64,000 nucleotides of DNA from Datnioides undecimradiatus. Taxonomy: Eukaryota; Chordata; Actinopteri; Lobotiformes; Datnioididae. The notes under the pieces are model-generated. The model had not been told where the DNA came from and did no database searches. It saw only the letters and a program-made list of their open reading frames with translations. Position 1 is the stretch's first letter. Each line of letters starts with the position of its first letter. The position numbers and the translations under genes are program-made. The stretch lies in NCBI GenBank assembly GCA_008933995.1, contig WARS01000010.1:14309210-14373209 (forward strand), read 5' to 3'. Positions 48,121 to 60,860 of this stretch are shown piece after piece.

Positions 48121-49019
48121 GTTATTTCTTATTGTGACTGTCTCTTTCAGATGCTTTCTCTGCATTTTTTTTTTTTTTTCGTTTTTCCTTGCTCTTAATG
48201 CTAAGTAGAAAAGCAGCAGCTTCCTCCCTGTGGCGCTCCGCCTGCCTCCTGCAATCATCCTGTTTGCACTACCGCTGAAAACAATAGGAAAAGTTATTTC
48301 CCTGTAGTCTTGGTACAAACAGAAAAAAACATAAAAATCCAACAAAGCTTTCTTTCACAGTGTTTTGTTTCAATCCAGGCGGGGCCATTTTGAGCTGTTT
48401 TTCCTCTGTTTTACCAGTAACATCAGTAGCCCACCTCAATTAGTATCCCACAGGCTATGTGGCAAAGTATAAAGCCACTTGTTTTAATGTGTTCACAGTA
48501 GGAGAATGAGTGAAAGCTGATTTTCTGACGGCGGCATGGGGCTCTGACAAACCTGAATTTCACCTACTGTGGTTGGGCCTGGCCGGATGGAATGTCCAGG
48601 CGTTCTTTATACCACACCTGTCATCATCACCCTATTAATTCTTTCATTTCACAGGTAATAAAGTGTAGTTAGAGGGCACAGCATGATGTCCCGCCTGCAA
48701 CACTAAAACTCTTTTTGTGTAGGATTTTCTTTTGATTTTCTGATGAGAGATGTGGCACTTGTGTGCTCTTTCAGCTGTGTGTTCATTGACGTTTGAAATA
48801 GAACGCTCCTGGGTAATAACTGAAAGTAGTGAGATTGTATTGCTGGGGGGAACGCAAATGTCGGGAGACCATTTACTTGGGAGAAGAGTAGCGAGGTTTT
48901 GTGGATTGTGGTAAAGACAAACACTGCCAGGCAGTCAGGAAATGAGCTAGAAGCATTTGTAACTCAATCGTATCATGGAAAATCATCATTACATCCACTG
49001 CAAGTAAATCCCTGTTCAT
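46351..49019. other. No gene seen; unique and AT-rich sequence
   Basis: About 2.7 kb without supportable gene. Includes an AGGT tetramer run (46937-46952), a long AC microsatellite and a T run at about 48166. The AT-rich stretch 46960-47650 may be decayed transposon DNA, but I cannot name it. Confidence 0.55.
48071..48116. repeat. (AC)n microsatellite
   Basis: About 23 AC units without interruption. Confidence 0.97.
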
Positions 49020-49300
49020 TTTTATACCTGTCTGTTATATTCATCACTCTGTGTGTTTAATTAAATCATCTTGTCTTTATGAAAGGGCTGATAAAGCATT
49101 AATATGTAAACTGAATGAGTGATGAATTGATTGTGATGCACCCTCACACAAGTACGCGCACGTTACTGATGTGCAATAACACCTGAAAACTGAGACAAAA
49201 GGCAGTGGCCTAGGAAATGTAAATAGCACATCATTAATTAGCAAACAGACTAAAACAATAAGGCTAGCCAGATTAGTCAGAGCCAGATTAGCCACTGTGG
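49020..49300. promoter_or_regulatory. Candidate conserved non-coding element
   Basis: Homeodomain-type words GTTTAATTAAATC (about 49058), AAGCATTAATATG (about 49095), ATCATTAATTAGC (about 49230) and CCAGATTAG repeated near 49268 and 49282, in repeat-free sequence with scattered CpG. Enhancer role is inferred. Confidence 0.38.
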
Positions 49301-51841
49301 CTGCCGCAGCAAACCACCAATGCATCCGAGCAAAATAGGATTAAAGACAAAGCCAAAAGCAAACATCCAAAGGCCTGGGATTCAGTCTCGGTTGTTTTAT
49401 TGTGTGGATGTAGAAATACTATGTATGCTAACACAAAAGCTTGGGAGAAGGTCATTCTTTCCTTCTGTGAGGACACGGCGAACAACAAACAACATGGTGT
49501 CTGCAGACAGGCCACGCTCCAGGTCAGGGAGAGTGTGGGAGGTTTGGTAAAAAAAACCCAAAAAAAACATGTGAGCTGTGACCCAAACATTTTTCTGCTT
49601 GTCGGCAAGTCAGTAGATGAACCTGGCAACCCATCCCACCCATAACCTGTCAACAAACAATGTTAACCCGGCTGTGGAGGATGCAGAACATACAGTGGTT
49701 CTACAGTTGTTTCATAGACAGGCAAAGGGACTTTCAATCACTTTTTGACTCGCCTGATATTACAGTGTCTTCATCACTCTACACAGCAGACTGTTTACAC
49801 TGCTACTGTCAGTAGATCAAAGGCAGGGCCACAAACTGCAAGGGGGCAAAACTGGGTTGTGGGCCTCACCACCCCACCATCCTCAAAAACACTGAGATGA
49901 ACTAAAGAAAAACATGATTTAATTTGGCTGCTATTTGGCATAAATTGATCTAATACGAATTAAAAATTAAAATCAAGTTTTGGCCCAATGATGCCGTCAG
50001 ACCAGCATCACAACCTTAGTTATGATTGGTCTTGAGAGGAACACATAAGGTGGTCAAGACATGTTGAATGAACAGAGCCAACGTACTTTGCAAAGTTGGA
50101 AAACACAAATGTGAAAAGCTGCAGTAAACAATGACCGCTTGAAGCACATTTTGACAGGACCTGAAAACAGCTCTGCTGTCAAGTAGACCCAGGACCCCGC
50201 CAAGGAGGTGACTAGCTGACTTTCCCAGTAACACATTTAGTGGAGGAGCAACTGGAGAAGACAGAGTCCGATCAGATGCAGTTGCAAAACGTTCTGATGA
50301 AAAGAAACCAGGAAATAGACAGCAGTGTCCTAATAATATCTGCTTCCTGCTTACTATCTTTGACTACAGTTATGAATGAAAACAGTAACAAGCACAGCTG
50401 CAAATGATGACAAAAGGTGACAAATCCTCAATCCATTATGCATCATCAGTTTGTTTGAATGTTGATTCAAATCGCTTGATACTATTGATGTACCAGTCTT
50501 TCAAACTTGTCATTCTGATAAATCAAAATTTATTTTCAGTGTGTAGCTGCAGAACTTCTTATACCAGTTTGCTTTTTTAAAACATTTTCCTGACATTTTG
50601 AGTAGAAATAGTCATTAATGTGGTAAATCCACGGCAACAGTGTTGCTAATAACAATCCAGAGCCAAAAAACAATTTTGAACATTGACAGACTGTCACCTC
50701 CCCAGGGGACAGTCCCGCCTAAACACCTAAATTGAAGTGTATAAAAAAAAATACATGTCGAAGATGATTTGTGGAAAAACAAAAGTTGTGCGACTGAACA
50801 CAGTAAAATGTCTCATCTGGTTCCACAAAAAATGAAGAGAGACAACGTGAAATCTATGAAGTCATTTTTTCATTTTCGCTTTGGTTTCGTGAAGTTATGT
50901 ATTCTGGCATCCTTTGAGCGTATAAGTACTTATATCATTCCATCTACATATTGGATCATGTGACAGAAGCACTAAACAAACTGGATATACTATTTTAGAT
51001 CTTTTGGCACATTAAATCATGTGTTAAATGACTTTCTCACTCTGATTAAAGCCGGTGTCCAGTAGCTCTGGGTTGCCACACCATGTTCATGTTTCAGCTT
51101 TATTAGCAAAGAAGCAGCAGAGGAACAACAGCCAGGCTTCCGTCAGAGGTGGTTTTGATTAGTGTTTGTTTTTCTTGTGACTCGAGAGGCCACAGAGAGC
51201 AGGCGGTTCAGCCTGACGGGGGAAAGCTAAAGATCAAATTTGACTGTATTCTGTAGAGAAAAGCAGGCAAGCCCAGAAGTCATGTGGACAGGGTAGCAGG
51301 ACAAACCGCTACTACATTAGAATTCAGTGAGTTGAAAATGATCCATCTTTCTGTCAGAGACTTTATTGTATTCATCCTCCCCAACTGGGTACTTGCTGTC
51401 AGCCGTCAATATCCTCCTTCGAGCGCAAACAAAATACTCTGAAATGACAACATAAAATACAAAAGGTCAATCAGCCCTTCCGTCCTTTTATGGAGCTTTT
51501 TACAAAGTGAAATCCTTTTGTAACAGGAAGCAGACGTGCGTTGCCCATTTGCTCAATTTGGCACAACATTCAGCTGGAACTGGAGGCTTAGCTTTTGCTG
51601 CATTTGCACAAATTTCCACAAAGCGGTTTTTTTTGGGGGTTTTTTTTTTCTAAAAGCACATAAGATACAGTGCCTGGTAAAACACAGACACCATTTGTAA
51701 TGTGTCGCAGATCATATTATTATTAGTTATACAAGCATTTAACCCACTGTACTATCTCTATATCTCAAGAATTCACATTTCTCTCTTTTTAAACTTTTTT
51801 TTTTGACGTACATTGCAAAAATCTTCCCTTGCATTGGTAAC
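49301..51841. other. No gene seen; unique sequence
   Basis: No supportable gene, RNA or named repeat. The 122-codon minus frame at 49288-49656 has no recognised domain and is overlapped by plus-strand frames. Confidence 0.55.
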
Positions 51842-52371
51842 TGACAATACTGCTGTATGAACCCAAATGCAAGACTCACGAGACGAAAGCACAAATAAAA
51901 AGGGAAATTTATTAACACAAGGTTCAGCAGAAAATCACTCATTCGAGGAAAAACAAAACCAAGGAATGTCATCAACCCAAAGTCACTAATCAAACAAACT
52001 CAAAATCTCTCTGACGAGGAAAAGGCAAGAATAAGACTATAAACAAAGTATCAAACAAAACTTACAATATGGCTCGAAGCTCTGGCAATGCAGGAATAGC
52101 AAGACAAGGGTAAGAGTGCGCTGGTTGCTCGACATAGACACAAACAAGATGAAGCAGCACAGGACAGGCGAAACACCAACAATATATACACACTGGGCTG
52201 AGGGGAACACAGGTGGAAACAATCAGGGCGGGGAAGACAATCAGACAGGAGGAAGGGCAAGCCACCTGAAACGAGAGGGAAGTTAATACTTTTCAAAATA
52301 AAAACAGGAAGGCACAAGACACCATAGACAAGACAGGGGACTAATTGCGGCCAGCTTGACTTGACATGACA
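51842..52371 (-). mobile_element. Solo-LTR-like fossil (LTR retroelement), copy 3
   Basis: About 530 bp with ends TGACAATAC and GACATGACA. In the minus orientation a TATATA word (about 52181) precedes an AATAAA signal (51908-51913) and a GCATTTGGGTTC block, exactly the order of the element at 34657-35096. It also shares TTTTCAAAATAAAA.CAGGAA near its other end with that element. No gag, pol or env sequence adjoins. CTGAC occurs at both edges (51841-51845 and 52372-52376), though the left one overlaps the terminal TGACA. It looks whole as a solo LTR and somewhat old. Confidence 0.62.
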
Positions 52372-52377
52372 CTGACT

Positions 52378-52650
52378 GCATCAACTGGATTATTGTAATT
52401 TCTTATCATCTGGCTGCCCAATTAGTCTCCAGGTAATAAGTTTGTCTCCTGTGCTACCAAAGCCCTAGTTTGGGTTCATGGTGCAGATACCCTCTAAATA
52501 TTGAATGTAGCTTTAAACCTTCCTCTTAATAAGCCCAAACTGCTGGGAGACTTGATATACTGGGCTCCTCTCTCTTCCCCTTCCTTCCCTGCTTTACACA
52601 TGCTTATTCCATTATTGGTTTACTAACTCAAGAAATTCTGTATAATGTTA
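52378..52650 (+). mobile_element. LINE (L2-like) 3' fragment
   Basis: The plus strand begins with TCAACTGGATTATTGTAATT, translating as LDYCNFLSSGCP, close to the LDYCNSLLSG.P signature in the C-terminal part of fish L2-type reverse transcriptases. About 150 bases later CTGCTGGGAGACTTGATATA, CTGGGCTCCTCTCTCT is the 3' region of the same kind of element. It is 5'-truncated, internally shortened and non-coding now. The LTR-like fossil ends exactly where it starts. Confidence 0.68.
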
Positions 52651-55409
52651 AATAAATGAAGGATTTCTCTTTTTACCACTTGTATTTGTTGTTGTTTCAT
52701 TCAGGCCCTCATATGCAGGGGCACACACCGGAGGCTAGTGTTACATGGGACGAACCAGAGTCATAACCAATTAACACTTGTGCTTTGATAACGTCAGCGC
52801 CTGTTACTGCTAATTGATTTTAGTCAAACATCTGTGTCGTCAAGATCTGTGAAAGCTTCTGCACTTTTTTTTTACTTATTTACTTTACTCTTCAGTTAGA
52901 AGCAAATGACTATTAACTGAACTAGGCTAGTGATATCCAAACGTCTCAGTGGGGTTTCCAAATCCAGTGTGTATTCACTGAAATCAAACACGGTTGATAT
53001 CAGCAGTCCTCTGTAAGTAACAGGGCCTTTGTGTAGGGCAGATTTTCTCTCCAGGTCGGGCTGTTGAAGGTGGTCAGACAAATGTATGTTGTTGGAAAGT
53101 GATCCAACTTGTCTATCTGAGGGAAAAACTGTCTTTCTTTGAGACATTAAACACTTTGAAGACACGGCTCTCTTTGAAATATGCTGCAAAGCCGGAGAGC
53201 AGATTTAATTCAACGTGTTTTATGCAAACACACGAGGGTACCTTGCCAAAGTCACATGACAAAAAAAAAAAAACAAAACAGCAGTCCGAGTGGATTGAAA
53301 GGTTTTGACGGTTGGTAAATTAAAATGCCACGCGTGTCTTGACGTGGTGACAGCGGGTCTCCAAAATGTGTTGGGAAATATGCGGGTGGCATTTTGGCAC
53401 ATTAAGACTGTATCCTTGTCATAGAACGTGCGTCTGTGGGAGACTCTGAACGTGTGAATAAGAGGGAGGATACAGTTGCTCTGTTTGTGCGTGTGGTACA
53501 TGCATCGTTGGTCAAATGTATACATATTTCTCCAGAGTTTCACACCTTGCACAGGTCACATTAGATAAATCCAGATCATACTCTATACCCGGGGCTTTAG
53601 GGTTGATCTCAGAAGTAGAGGTACTCTTTGCTGTTTGTCTTTTTGCGTGACTGTGTGTCATATGATCCTGTAACTCTGACTGTGGCCAAAGCTGCAACCG
53701 CTGCCTCCATCTCGCAGTGCAAGGATGCTCCTGCAGGCCCGGATAGTACTCTCCTCGCTATAGCTGCTACCACACCGCTCGCCTAAAGCTGTAATGTCAT
53801 TGGCTTTAAAGGCCCATCTCTACCCATCATCCACCCGTGATGATGCAGACTTATATTAAGCAGCTTTTGTGACAGTGTTTACAGTCTTTTCAAAAAACAC
53901 ATAAAAAAATGAATTAAAACTTATCTTGAACATTAGTCCTCCTGTTAATCACTCCAGTGTATATGTAGTTCTATCCTTTCTTCCCTCGGAATGTCTCATA
54001 TGTCTACAGATTGTGATGTTACTTAGAAAAATTTAAAAGGCTGCCCACAATTGCACAATTTGAATGATTATTTTGTACCTGTTTTCCAAAACTGGGTTTT
54101 CAGAATCGACCCATTCACACCTTTTTGACTTGCAAAAGCTCTTTTGCTTTTAAAGTTATTGGTTTGAGGGTACAAGTCCCGTAGAACCTTCAGCAAACAA
54201 ACTGAGGAATGTAAATATACTCTTGTGGGGCTTTCATCCAGGTCCACAGCGCTGTGATTGTGTGCTCAATCTTTTTTTTTGTTTGTTTGTTTTGATTCTG
54301 TAAATACAATTTAGTGTTTACAATATCTTGCCGGATTGAATTGCAACAACAACAGACAAACCCCAGAACTCAAACATGCGGTGCTCAAAAAGGGAGACGG
54401 TGAACGAAAAGTACAATCTGTTGAGTTCGCTGCCACATGTGATGCTTTAAACAACAGTGCAGTGTCAATCAAAACTTCTGTCTGCAGTGTATTTGTATCT
54501 GTCTTCGGTATGTCCATCACACTTCTACTAGTTTAAAGACAAAAGCTTTGACAGTGCGTCCAGACAAATGTGCACTGTTTCCTGTCTGCATGTCAAATTA
54601 CCTGGAAGACATGTGCTGGTGCAGGTCAGCAACAAGAAAGCACCTGCAAAATTTCATCTACAGGCACTTTCAGTGGCAGTGACGATCCATTTTTAGCAAA
54701 TTTAGCCAACTTTTGAGAAGTAAGCTGGCGATTGTAGGATCAATACTCCACATCATCTGACTACTGAGGATAAAAAGGCACAAAGTCAACAACTATCATT
54801 CTTCCCACTCCTAAAATAAGGTCCTAACAGAATGCAAAGTAAACTTTAGAGGTGAGATGACTGTATACAAAGGCAATGCATTGGCATGACCAAACATATT
54901 GAACAGAACAGTACAAACAGCGTGAACAAAGAGTTGGTGCCCATCCTCAAACATCACGACCTCACTTCATCAACAGGCTTGGGTTTTAGCTTGTATCGTT
55001 ATGGATTTAGGACATTGTGAGTCTGGCATTCAGTCTTCCAGTAAAATCTCAACAAATGTCAATTAAGATATCCACGTTCCTCAGAAGATGAATCGAAATA
55101 ATTTTGATGATTTAAATGTAGTTTAGTGATCAAACACCTGCAGAACTAACTTGTCGTTGTGAGCATTTAGCTATAAGTGTCAGCTGGATATAAGGAAAGA
55201 CAACATGACAAAAGTGAAACCAAAAGTCCTGATTGCCCCTGGTTGTTGGCTGCAGTATAGGCTATAAACAATGCCACTACAGATCCAGCTCTGGTATGGG
55301 CTCCCATAACATTTGTTGCTTAAGTAAATCCTTGTTTCCCGGGCCAAACCTAAAAATCAAAGTACACATCAACTGCACCCAAAAACAGTCTCAGTCATCT
55401 TAGGTCTTA
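52651..55409. other. No gene seen; unique sequence
   Basis: About 2.7 kb without supportable gene. An A run lies at about 53261 and a T-rich run at about 54271. The 110-codon minus frame at 53220-53552 is unconvincing. Confidence 0.6.
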
Positions 55410-55560
55410 CCTCAATAGGACCTCACAGAGCCGCTAACGTGGCTGTTAACTCTCCATTGACAATTAGAGGTTAACATGATTATGGCCGCAGAGGGGAAAG
55501 AGACACTTGGGATCTATACTTTTTATTTGTTGTCACCTTATTCTCTTCTTTTTAAAGTCA
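55410..55560. promoter_or_regulatory. Candidate conserved non-coding element (short)
   Basis: Short repeat-free stretch with GCTAACGTGGCTGTTAAC, GACAATTAGAGGTTAACATG and ATTATGGCCGC. Weak call from motifs. Confidence 0.25.
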
Positions 55561-55610
55561 ACCCCACACACTGGACCTACACTTTGATGACATGCCAAGC
55601 AACTGTTATG

Positions 55611-55690
55611 AATAGAATAGAATAGAATAGAATAGAATAGGTACTTTATTTATCCTCATAGGGAAATTGTTGTATCCGGTGGCCAAGGCA
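55611..55690 (-). mobile_element. LINE 3' tail with (AATAG)n
   Basis: Six AATAG units (55611-55640) abut GTACTTTATTTATCCTCATA and GGGAAATTGTTGT. On the minus strand this reads ACAATTTCCCTATGAGGATA-AATAAAGTAC-(CTATT)n, the usual end of fish non-LTR retrotransposons. The body should lie to the right but is not recognisable past about 55690. Confidence 0.58.
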
Positions 55691-56511
55691 CATACAAAAA
55701 AAAACACAAGAGCAAGTGAAATTGAGATTATGCTTACACTGAATATTTGATATCAGACTAGAAACTCAATATGAAGATGTCTCCTCATTTTTCCAGTCAA
55801 CAGCAGACTGATAAACTGGGAAGCCCAGTAGCTTAATGGTTTCTACTGTTCTGCATTTAAAACCTGGATCTCAGTTTTAGACAAGACTTCCAATGAAGTT
55901 TATTGACAGTTTCTGAGTTTTTAATATGATTTGAAGAACATGCTCATCAATTTTTAACTGCAGTTGAAAGGTGGGGACTGCAGGAAATCAGCCTACTATG
56001 TCATGTTAGTTGGTCAGGTATTTCAACTTTCTTGTGTCTGAACAGAAAATGAAGTGTTTATGGTTTCTTGAGATTTCTTAAGCAATTGATTCCTTTCACA
56101 TTGTCAGTAGAGCCGTTTGCCGTTCTGTGTTTATTTCATGTTTGACATCACTACCAATGTCACAAACATGCCAGAAAAAGAGCGAACAGTAGAAAGCAAC
56201 ATGAAACCCAGTGACAATCTGTGGTTGTTACTAATTTACATCTCTTTCCTTACTCTGTCTTTGACAGTCAGAGCCAAATCAGGAATGATTTAAGAGCACT
56301 GCTTGAACAGAGATGCGTTCATTATAGCATTGCACCTTAAAAGGGGGGAAATTAGCATAACTACCCGGGTGTTGTGTTTTAATCTCTGCCAACTGGAGAT
56401 TAGAGCACTGAGAAACACCTGTGACTACTGCAGTTGGTCTCCAGTGGTTTAAAGTCCCACTGAAACTTTGTTCCCCACTGAGGTCCCACCACAAACCTTA
56501 CAACAGCAAGT
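55691..56511. other. No gene seen; unique sequence
   Basis: No supportable gene or named repeat. Confidence 0.6.
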
Positions 56512-56713
56512 GACTTTAATCTGGTTCAAATCAGACTCACTTTCACTGATGGCAGATCTGTGATACTTTACTACAAGCATGGTTTTTAATGTGATTGGAT
56601 AACTTTGAACACAGCTGGAGCTTCCATGATGAAAGCATGTGCAAATGCATGTAGTTATGGATCTTTTAAAAATAAAATCACATTAAAGATGGCACAAAGC
56701 TTACATTTACACA
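56512..56713 (+). repeat. Unclassified dispersed repeat, copy B
   Basis: Aligns by eye with 17208-17455 in the same orientation from GACTTTAATCTGGTTCAAAT to CACATTAAAGATGGCACAAA. It is the shorter copy, lacking the AT-rich stretch present in copy A. Confidence 0.7.
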
Positions 56714-57510
56714 AGCGTCATGCTGGCAACTGAGTGATAGCAACAGAAAACACAGGCGTGTTGCTCAGCTGATCATCCCACAAACTGTTTGAGCTGTTGT
56801 TCCTTTCACCACTCACTCTCCATGGCATTGCTGACTTCTTGGATAAGCAGCTGCTGTTTCATTACCGGTATGGCTGTGTGGTTCCCATCATGGGTCCAGG
56901 ATGGACGAATCCAGCTGGAGAGTGGAGCTGTCCATCAGCTCTCTGGTGGCACCCTGCCATTGCCGTGAAGTCCAAATCCATTCTTGCTGTAAGCTTAACA
57001 GTCCTTCAGTGCTCCTACAACAAGCTGCTGCGCTGGCTAACATAAGTGGTTAATGTTAGGAACGTCTCAATAAAATCTAAAAAAAAGAGGAAATGTGGAC
57101 GTGAGCTGCCTCAAAAAATATTGTTATTGTGATATTTTAAAAAGTAGCTTACAAGCCTTCATCAGTAGCACATCATTCTAAAACTCAACTGTACTGATCC
57201 CTTTCTACCTACAACCAGTGTCAAACTCATCTATATTAACAGAGAATTTAAGATCAAGATCATTAGATTGTACCAACTGGATGTCATTAATATATTCTGT
57301 TTGTTGAGTGGCTGGGGAGGACGTCCTCTGTTAGCGCAACATTTTATAGGATTAGCATTTTAAAAAATAAAGTACTTTAAATTGATATAAAAGATCCCAC
57401 CCTGTCCCCCCACCACCACCCTGGCACAGTCTCTTCAATCTGCGAGGGCGGTTGTGTAAGGGCAAGATTCACAATTTCAATAGTATGTCTTTCCAGAGAC
57501 AGTATCAGTA
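56714..57510. other. No gene seen; unique sequence
   Basis: No supportable gene. The 82-codon frame at 56797-57045 has no recognisable domain. Confidence 0.6.
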
Positions 57511-57540
57511 TCATTTCATAAATGATCATTTCATAAATGA
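57511..57540. repeat. Tandem pair of a palindromic 15-mer
   Basis: TCATTTCATAAATGA occurs twice in direct succession (57511-57525, 57526-57540). Each copy has 6-bp arms TCATTT/AAATGA around CAT. Confidence 0.9.
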
Positions 57541-57868
57541 TATTGACATTAATGTGCAGGATCTTCCTCTGGAGGAATTGTCCTTCCTGCTGCAGTCCCA
57601 GGCAAGACGTTCCTGACCTGGAGGAGCATCTCCACTAACCTGTCCTCTCCATGACCTGAGGCTGGACAGCAACCTTTATATATTATACAGGCGTGAAGCT
57701 CTCATGCATAACACAGCATCGCCATAAAGCCTGCAACAACAAAGCCATTCCCATATCATCCATAACATTTTCATAATGTGAACGGCCAGGTTGCTGTGTA
57801 TCCGCTGTGTTTGGGTTCCTTGCGGTGAAAGACGTAACGATTTCCTAGAGACAGGAGCAGTTGGATCT

Positions 57869-57910
57869 CACACTCACACACACACACACACAAAGCGATG
57901 CACACACACT
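57869..57910. repeat. (AC)n microsatellite, interrupted
   Basis: AC units interrupted by TC and AAGCGATGC. Confidence 0.9.
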
Positions 57911-60007
57911 TGTACCCACACACTGCAGGATCAGTAGGGAGCTGTGGGACCTGCTCTGGCATAATGGACACTAAGTCATGCATGTATTCATGCAGCCCAG
58001 CAGCACAGAGGACACCTTGATCTCTGTGTCAAACACTGCTGGCTTTCACGCAGGAAGTCAACACCTATACGCCACTTCAGCGTGTAGCTGCTGCGCCGCC
58101 ACCATGCTAGTTATTGCTAAACCTGTAGCTTATCTAACATTTACACTGTCAGTGGACTTTGAATTGCTACTACAGAGAGTCAAAGAATCCAGGGTGTGAC
58201 GTCTCAGAGGTTACCAGACTAAAAAGCAGAGAAAGACTATTAAAGAAAAGTAAAGACATTAGGATGGGGACCTAAAAAGGCAACAAACAACTTATTTTAT
58301 TAAGTCTAAACAGAGTCTATACAATAAGTAGTTTGGTAATCATAGTTCTGGTTAAAGACCACTGCATTTGGTAACAGTGGTTCAGTAGCAAGGTAAAGGT
58401 GTTTTAGGAGGTACAAACAAGGTGTGTGTGTGTTTGCCTGTGTGTGCGTGTGAGTGAGGGATGAGGGGAAAACAAAATATTACTGGTGCCACTGGTATTT
58501 ACCATTCTCTGTATTCTGCAAAGGGCCTTATAAATCAACGCAAAACACTCCAGTCTCCTGGATAAACCTAAATTAACCATATTATATGTTGGTTATACAG
58601 TATGGCCAACAGTTTTAATTATTCAGACTCTGTGAGAAATCATGTTCCTTTGTGTCAATTTTGCATTACAGATGGCTCTAAATATTACATTACCCACGAG
58701 ACTCAGCTGCTGTAGCTCCAGAAATGAACCCAGTCAGTGCTGTTGCAAGTTGCAAATGCTTGATAATGGCAAACAGGAACAAAACACTGCACCATAGTAA
58801 CCAATCGACGTTTATTCCATCCCCACTGACTGATATTACACTGACTGGTAAACGTCCCAGTAAACTTCTCTTTATCTGTGTATGGTATGTACACTGGTTG
58901 TGCATCTGACTGTGTTTTATTGGACAGCAACAGTTACAGACGGGGTACAAGGGAGAGAACGGGGTATGACAGGCAACGAGGTCCACAGCTTAAACGGAAG
59001 AAGGGGATGGGCTATCTCACCAGCTGCAGCACCCTGTGTGTGCCTGTGTGATTGGGTGGGTTGTAAATTGGAAATAATTTCCACTGCTATGCCACGTAAG
59101 TGAAACACGGTTGTTCATCTTTTTGCTCTGATGATTGTAGCTGTAGCTTGTAGAGTTTTAGGTCTACCAAAGTCTTGGAGGAGCTCCTGTCCATCACCTT
59201 ACACTGTCTGTACAAATAGAAATCTGACTTTTACATTGGAAAACCAGGAACACTGCTGGAATGGATCCTTAGCTGTTAGAACATAATGATGGAAAAGAAA
59301 TACTTACTCCAGATCTGTTGTATTCTGATTATAACAGTCCATAAAATACAATATTGCATAGGCAAAGTATTCTTATGTGCTGCCAGTTTAGTTTCAATTT
59401 AAATACATGTATAAAAATATATAATACAAAATTATTGCTTGATTTATGATAATCACAGAATACATGATTTCCATTCACTTCTATACCACAAAAAGTAACA
59501 TTTGCTCGCTATAGGCTGCTGGCTGAACAAGAGACATTAAGCCCTCTGTAAAACTTAAAGATGGCCAGCGTACGTTTATGTGTGTGAGGGTGTGATAGCG
59601 AAGACAAATGAGAACGAATGGGAGCCATTTGGGTGCTGGGTGCCAGAAATTCATTTGGTGGCCTTTCAGAAGAGGGTCCCTGGCCGTGTTGGTGCTAGGA
59701 AAACAATTAGCCACAAAGCTTGAATCAAATGAAGCAGAGAGGAAATAGAAACTTGATGACCCTGAAACACTGGCTCTCCCGAGGAACCAAGCACACACTG
59801 AGAGGGCGCAACTGAAGACGCTATATGCTGGATATATGCTGAAGATCTAAGCACACACACACACACATACAGACACGTTATTTAGGCATTTGGAATACGC
59901 ACACAAACAGGGCCAGGATCATCATTGTTGATGGATTAAAAGTCCAGTTTGAATGAGCTCGGCCAAGAGAGTAATAAGCGGTCCGCTGGCTCCACTGTCA
60001 CTTGTCA

Positions 60008-60027
60008 GTGCGTGTGTGTGTGAGGAA

Positions 60028-60059
<32 letters not shown>
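60008..60059. repeat. (TG)n microsatellite, interrupted
   Basis: TG run split by GAGGAACA, then about 15 further TG units. Confidence 0.95.
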
Positions 60060-60061
<2 letters not shown>

Positions 60062-60639
60062 CTGAAACGGTGCCAGCAGCCCAGTACAGTGCACTCAGCA
60101 AGATGTTAAAGATAATCAGAGGCAATGGCCCTGCATAAACCCCCACTAACTGGCAAGCTTGCTACAATATGCTGCTTAGCGAGGTAAGCTGGCACGGTCT
60201 CTCATCCTTCGACACACAAACACACACATTCACACACTTCCCTTTTTTTTTCCTTTTGCAAAAAGTCTATTTATCGCTAACCAAGTGTAACACTTCTCTT
60301 TGCACAACTGCTACAAATAGCGTGATAAAAATCCACAGTGCATTGTCCAAAAACACACAGCTCCAAGTGATTCCGTGCTTAAGCCTTATTTCATGCTGTC
60401 CATATTAAGATGATTTAATGATCTCAGCCGTGTTACACCCCTTTGTGCACCACGAATGTCAGTACCAGGTTTCTTGACAATCCAGTCAACAGGCTTGCTT
60501 TTATATTTTGATAACAGGCAATAGTGCCATGTTGGCGCTAGATGAAAACTCAGTAGGGCACATTGTCTGGGCACCTTAGATAGCTGCAACACGTTTTTTA
60601 TGAAAAAAGGTATTATTAGAATCTGTTGCGAAGGGGAGA

Positions 60640-60860
60640 TAGCTGCGTGTGCGACACATTTCATGCCAGTTCATCTGATAGTTGCCGGGACATTTTCCAA
60701 ACCCACACGTTTCAACGCTGGAGGAGCAACACCGGAGGTAAAATCAGCGGGTCGCCCAAGTGATTAGTGTAAAAACTAATCGTATGACTGACGTTGCTCA
60801 AAGGAGCCATGCTGCTATGCCTTCAGTAAAATTCCTATGAACGGCAGGCCTGCAAGCAAA
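60640..60860. promoter_or_regulatory. Candidate conserved non-coding element
   Basis: Repeat-free, CpG-containing stretch with AAGTGATTAGTGTAAAAACT, AATCGTATGACTGACGTTGC and GGGACATTTTCC. The AGTGATTAGTG..ACTAATCG part holds two oppositely oriented TAATC/GATTA cores (60762 and 60777). Inferred only. Confidence 0.3.

Larger units (their letters stand above)
57541..60639. other. No gene seen; unique sequence with microsatellites
   Basis: About 3.1 kb without supportable gene. AC/TG tracts lie at 57869-57910, 58421-58452, 59851-59876 and 60008-60059. Frames of 98-105 codons at 58690-58986 and 59481-59798 show no known domain. Confidence 0.6.

Noticed and set aside
49288-49656. 122-codon minus-strand frame
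   Set aside because: Overlapped by two plus-strand frames of similar length, no known domain, no splice signals.
54160-54190. GGTTTGAGGGTACAAGTCCC as a tRNA T arm
   Set aside because: No matching D arm, anticodon arm or acceptor upstream.
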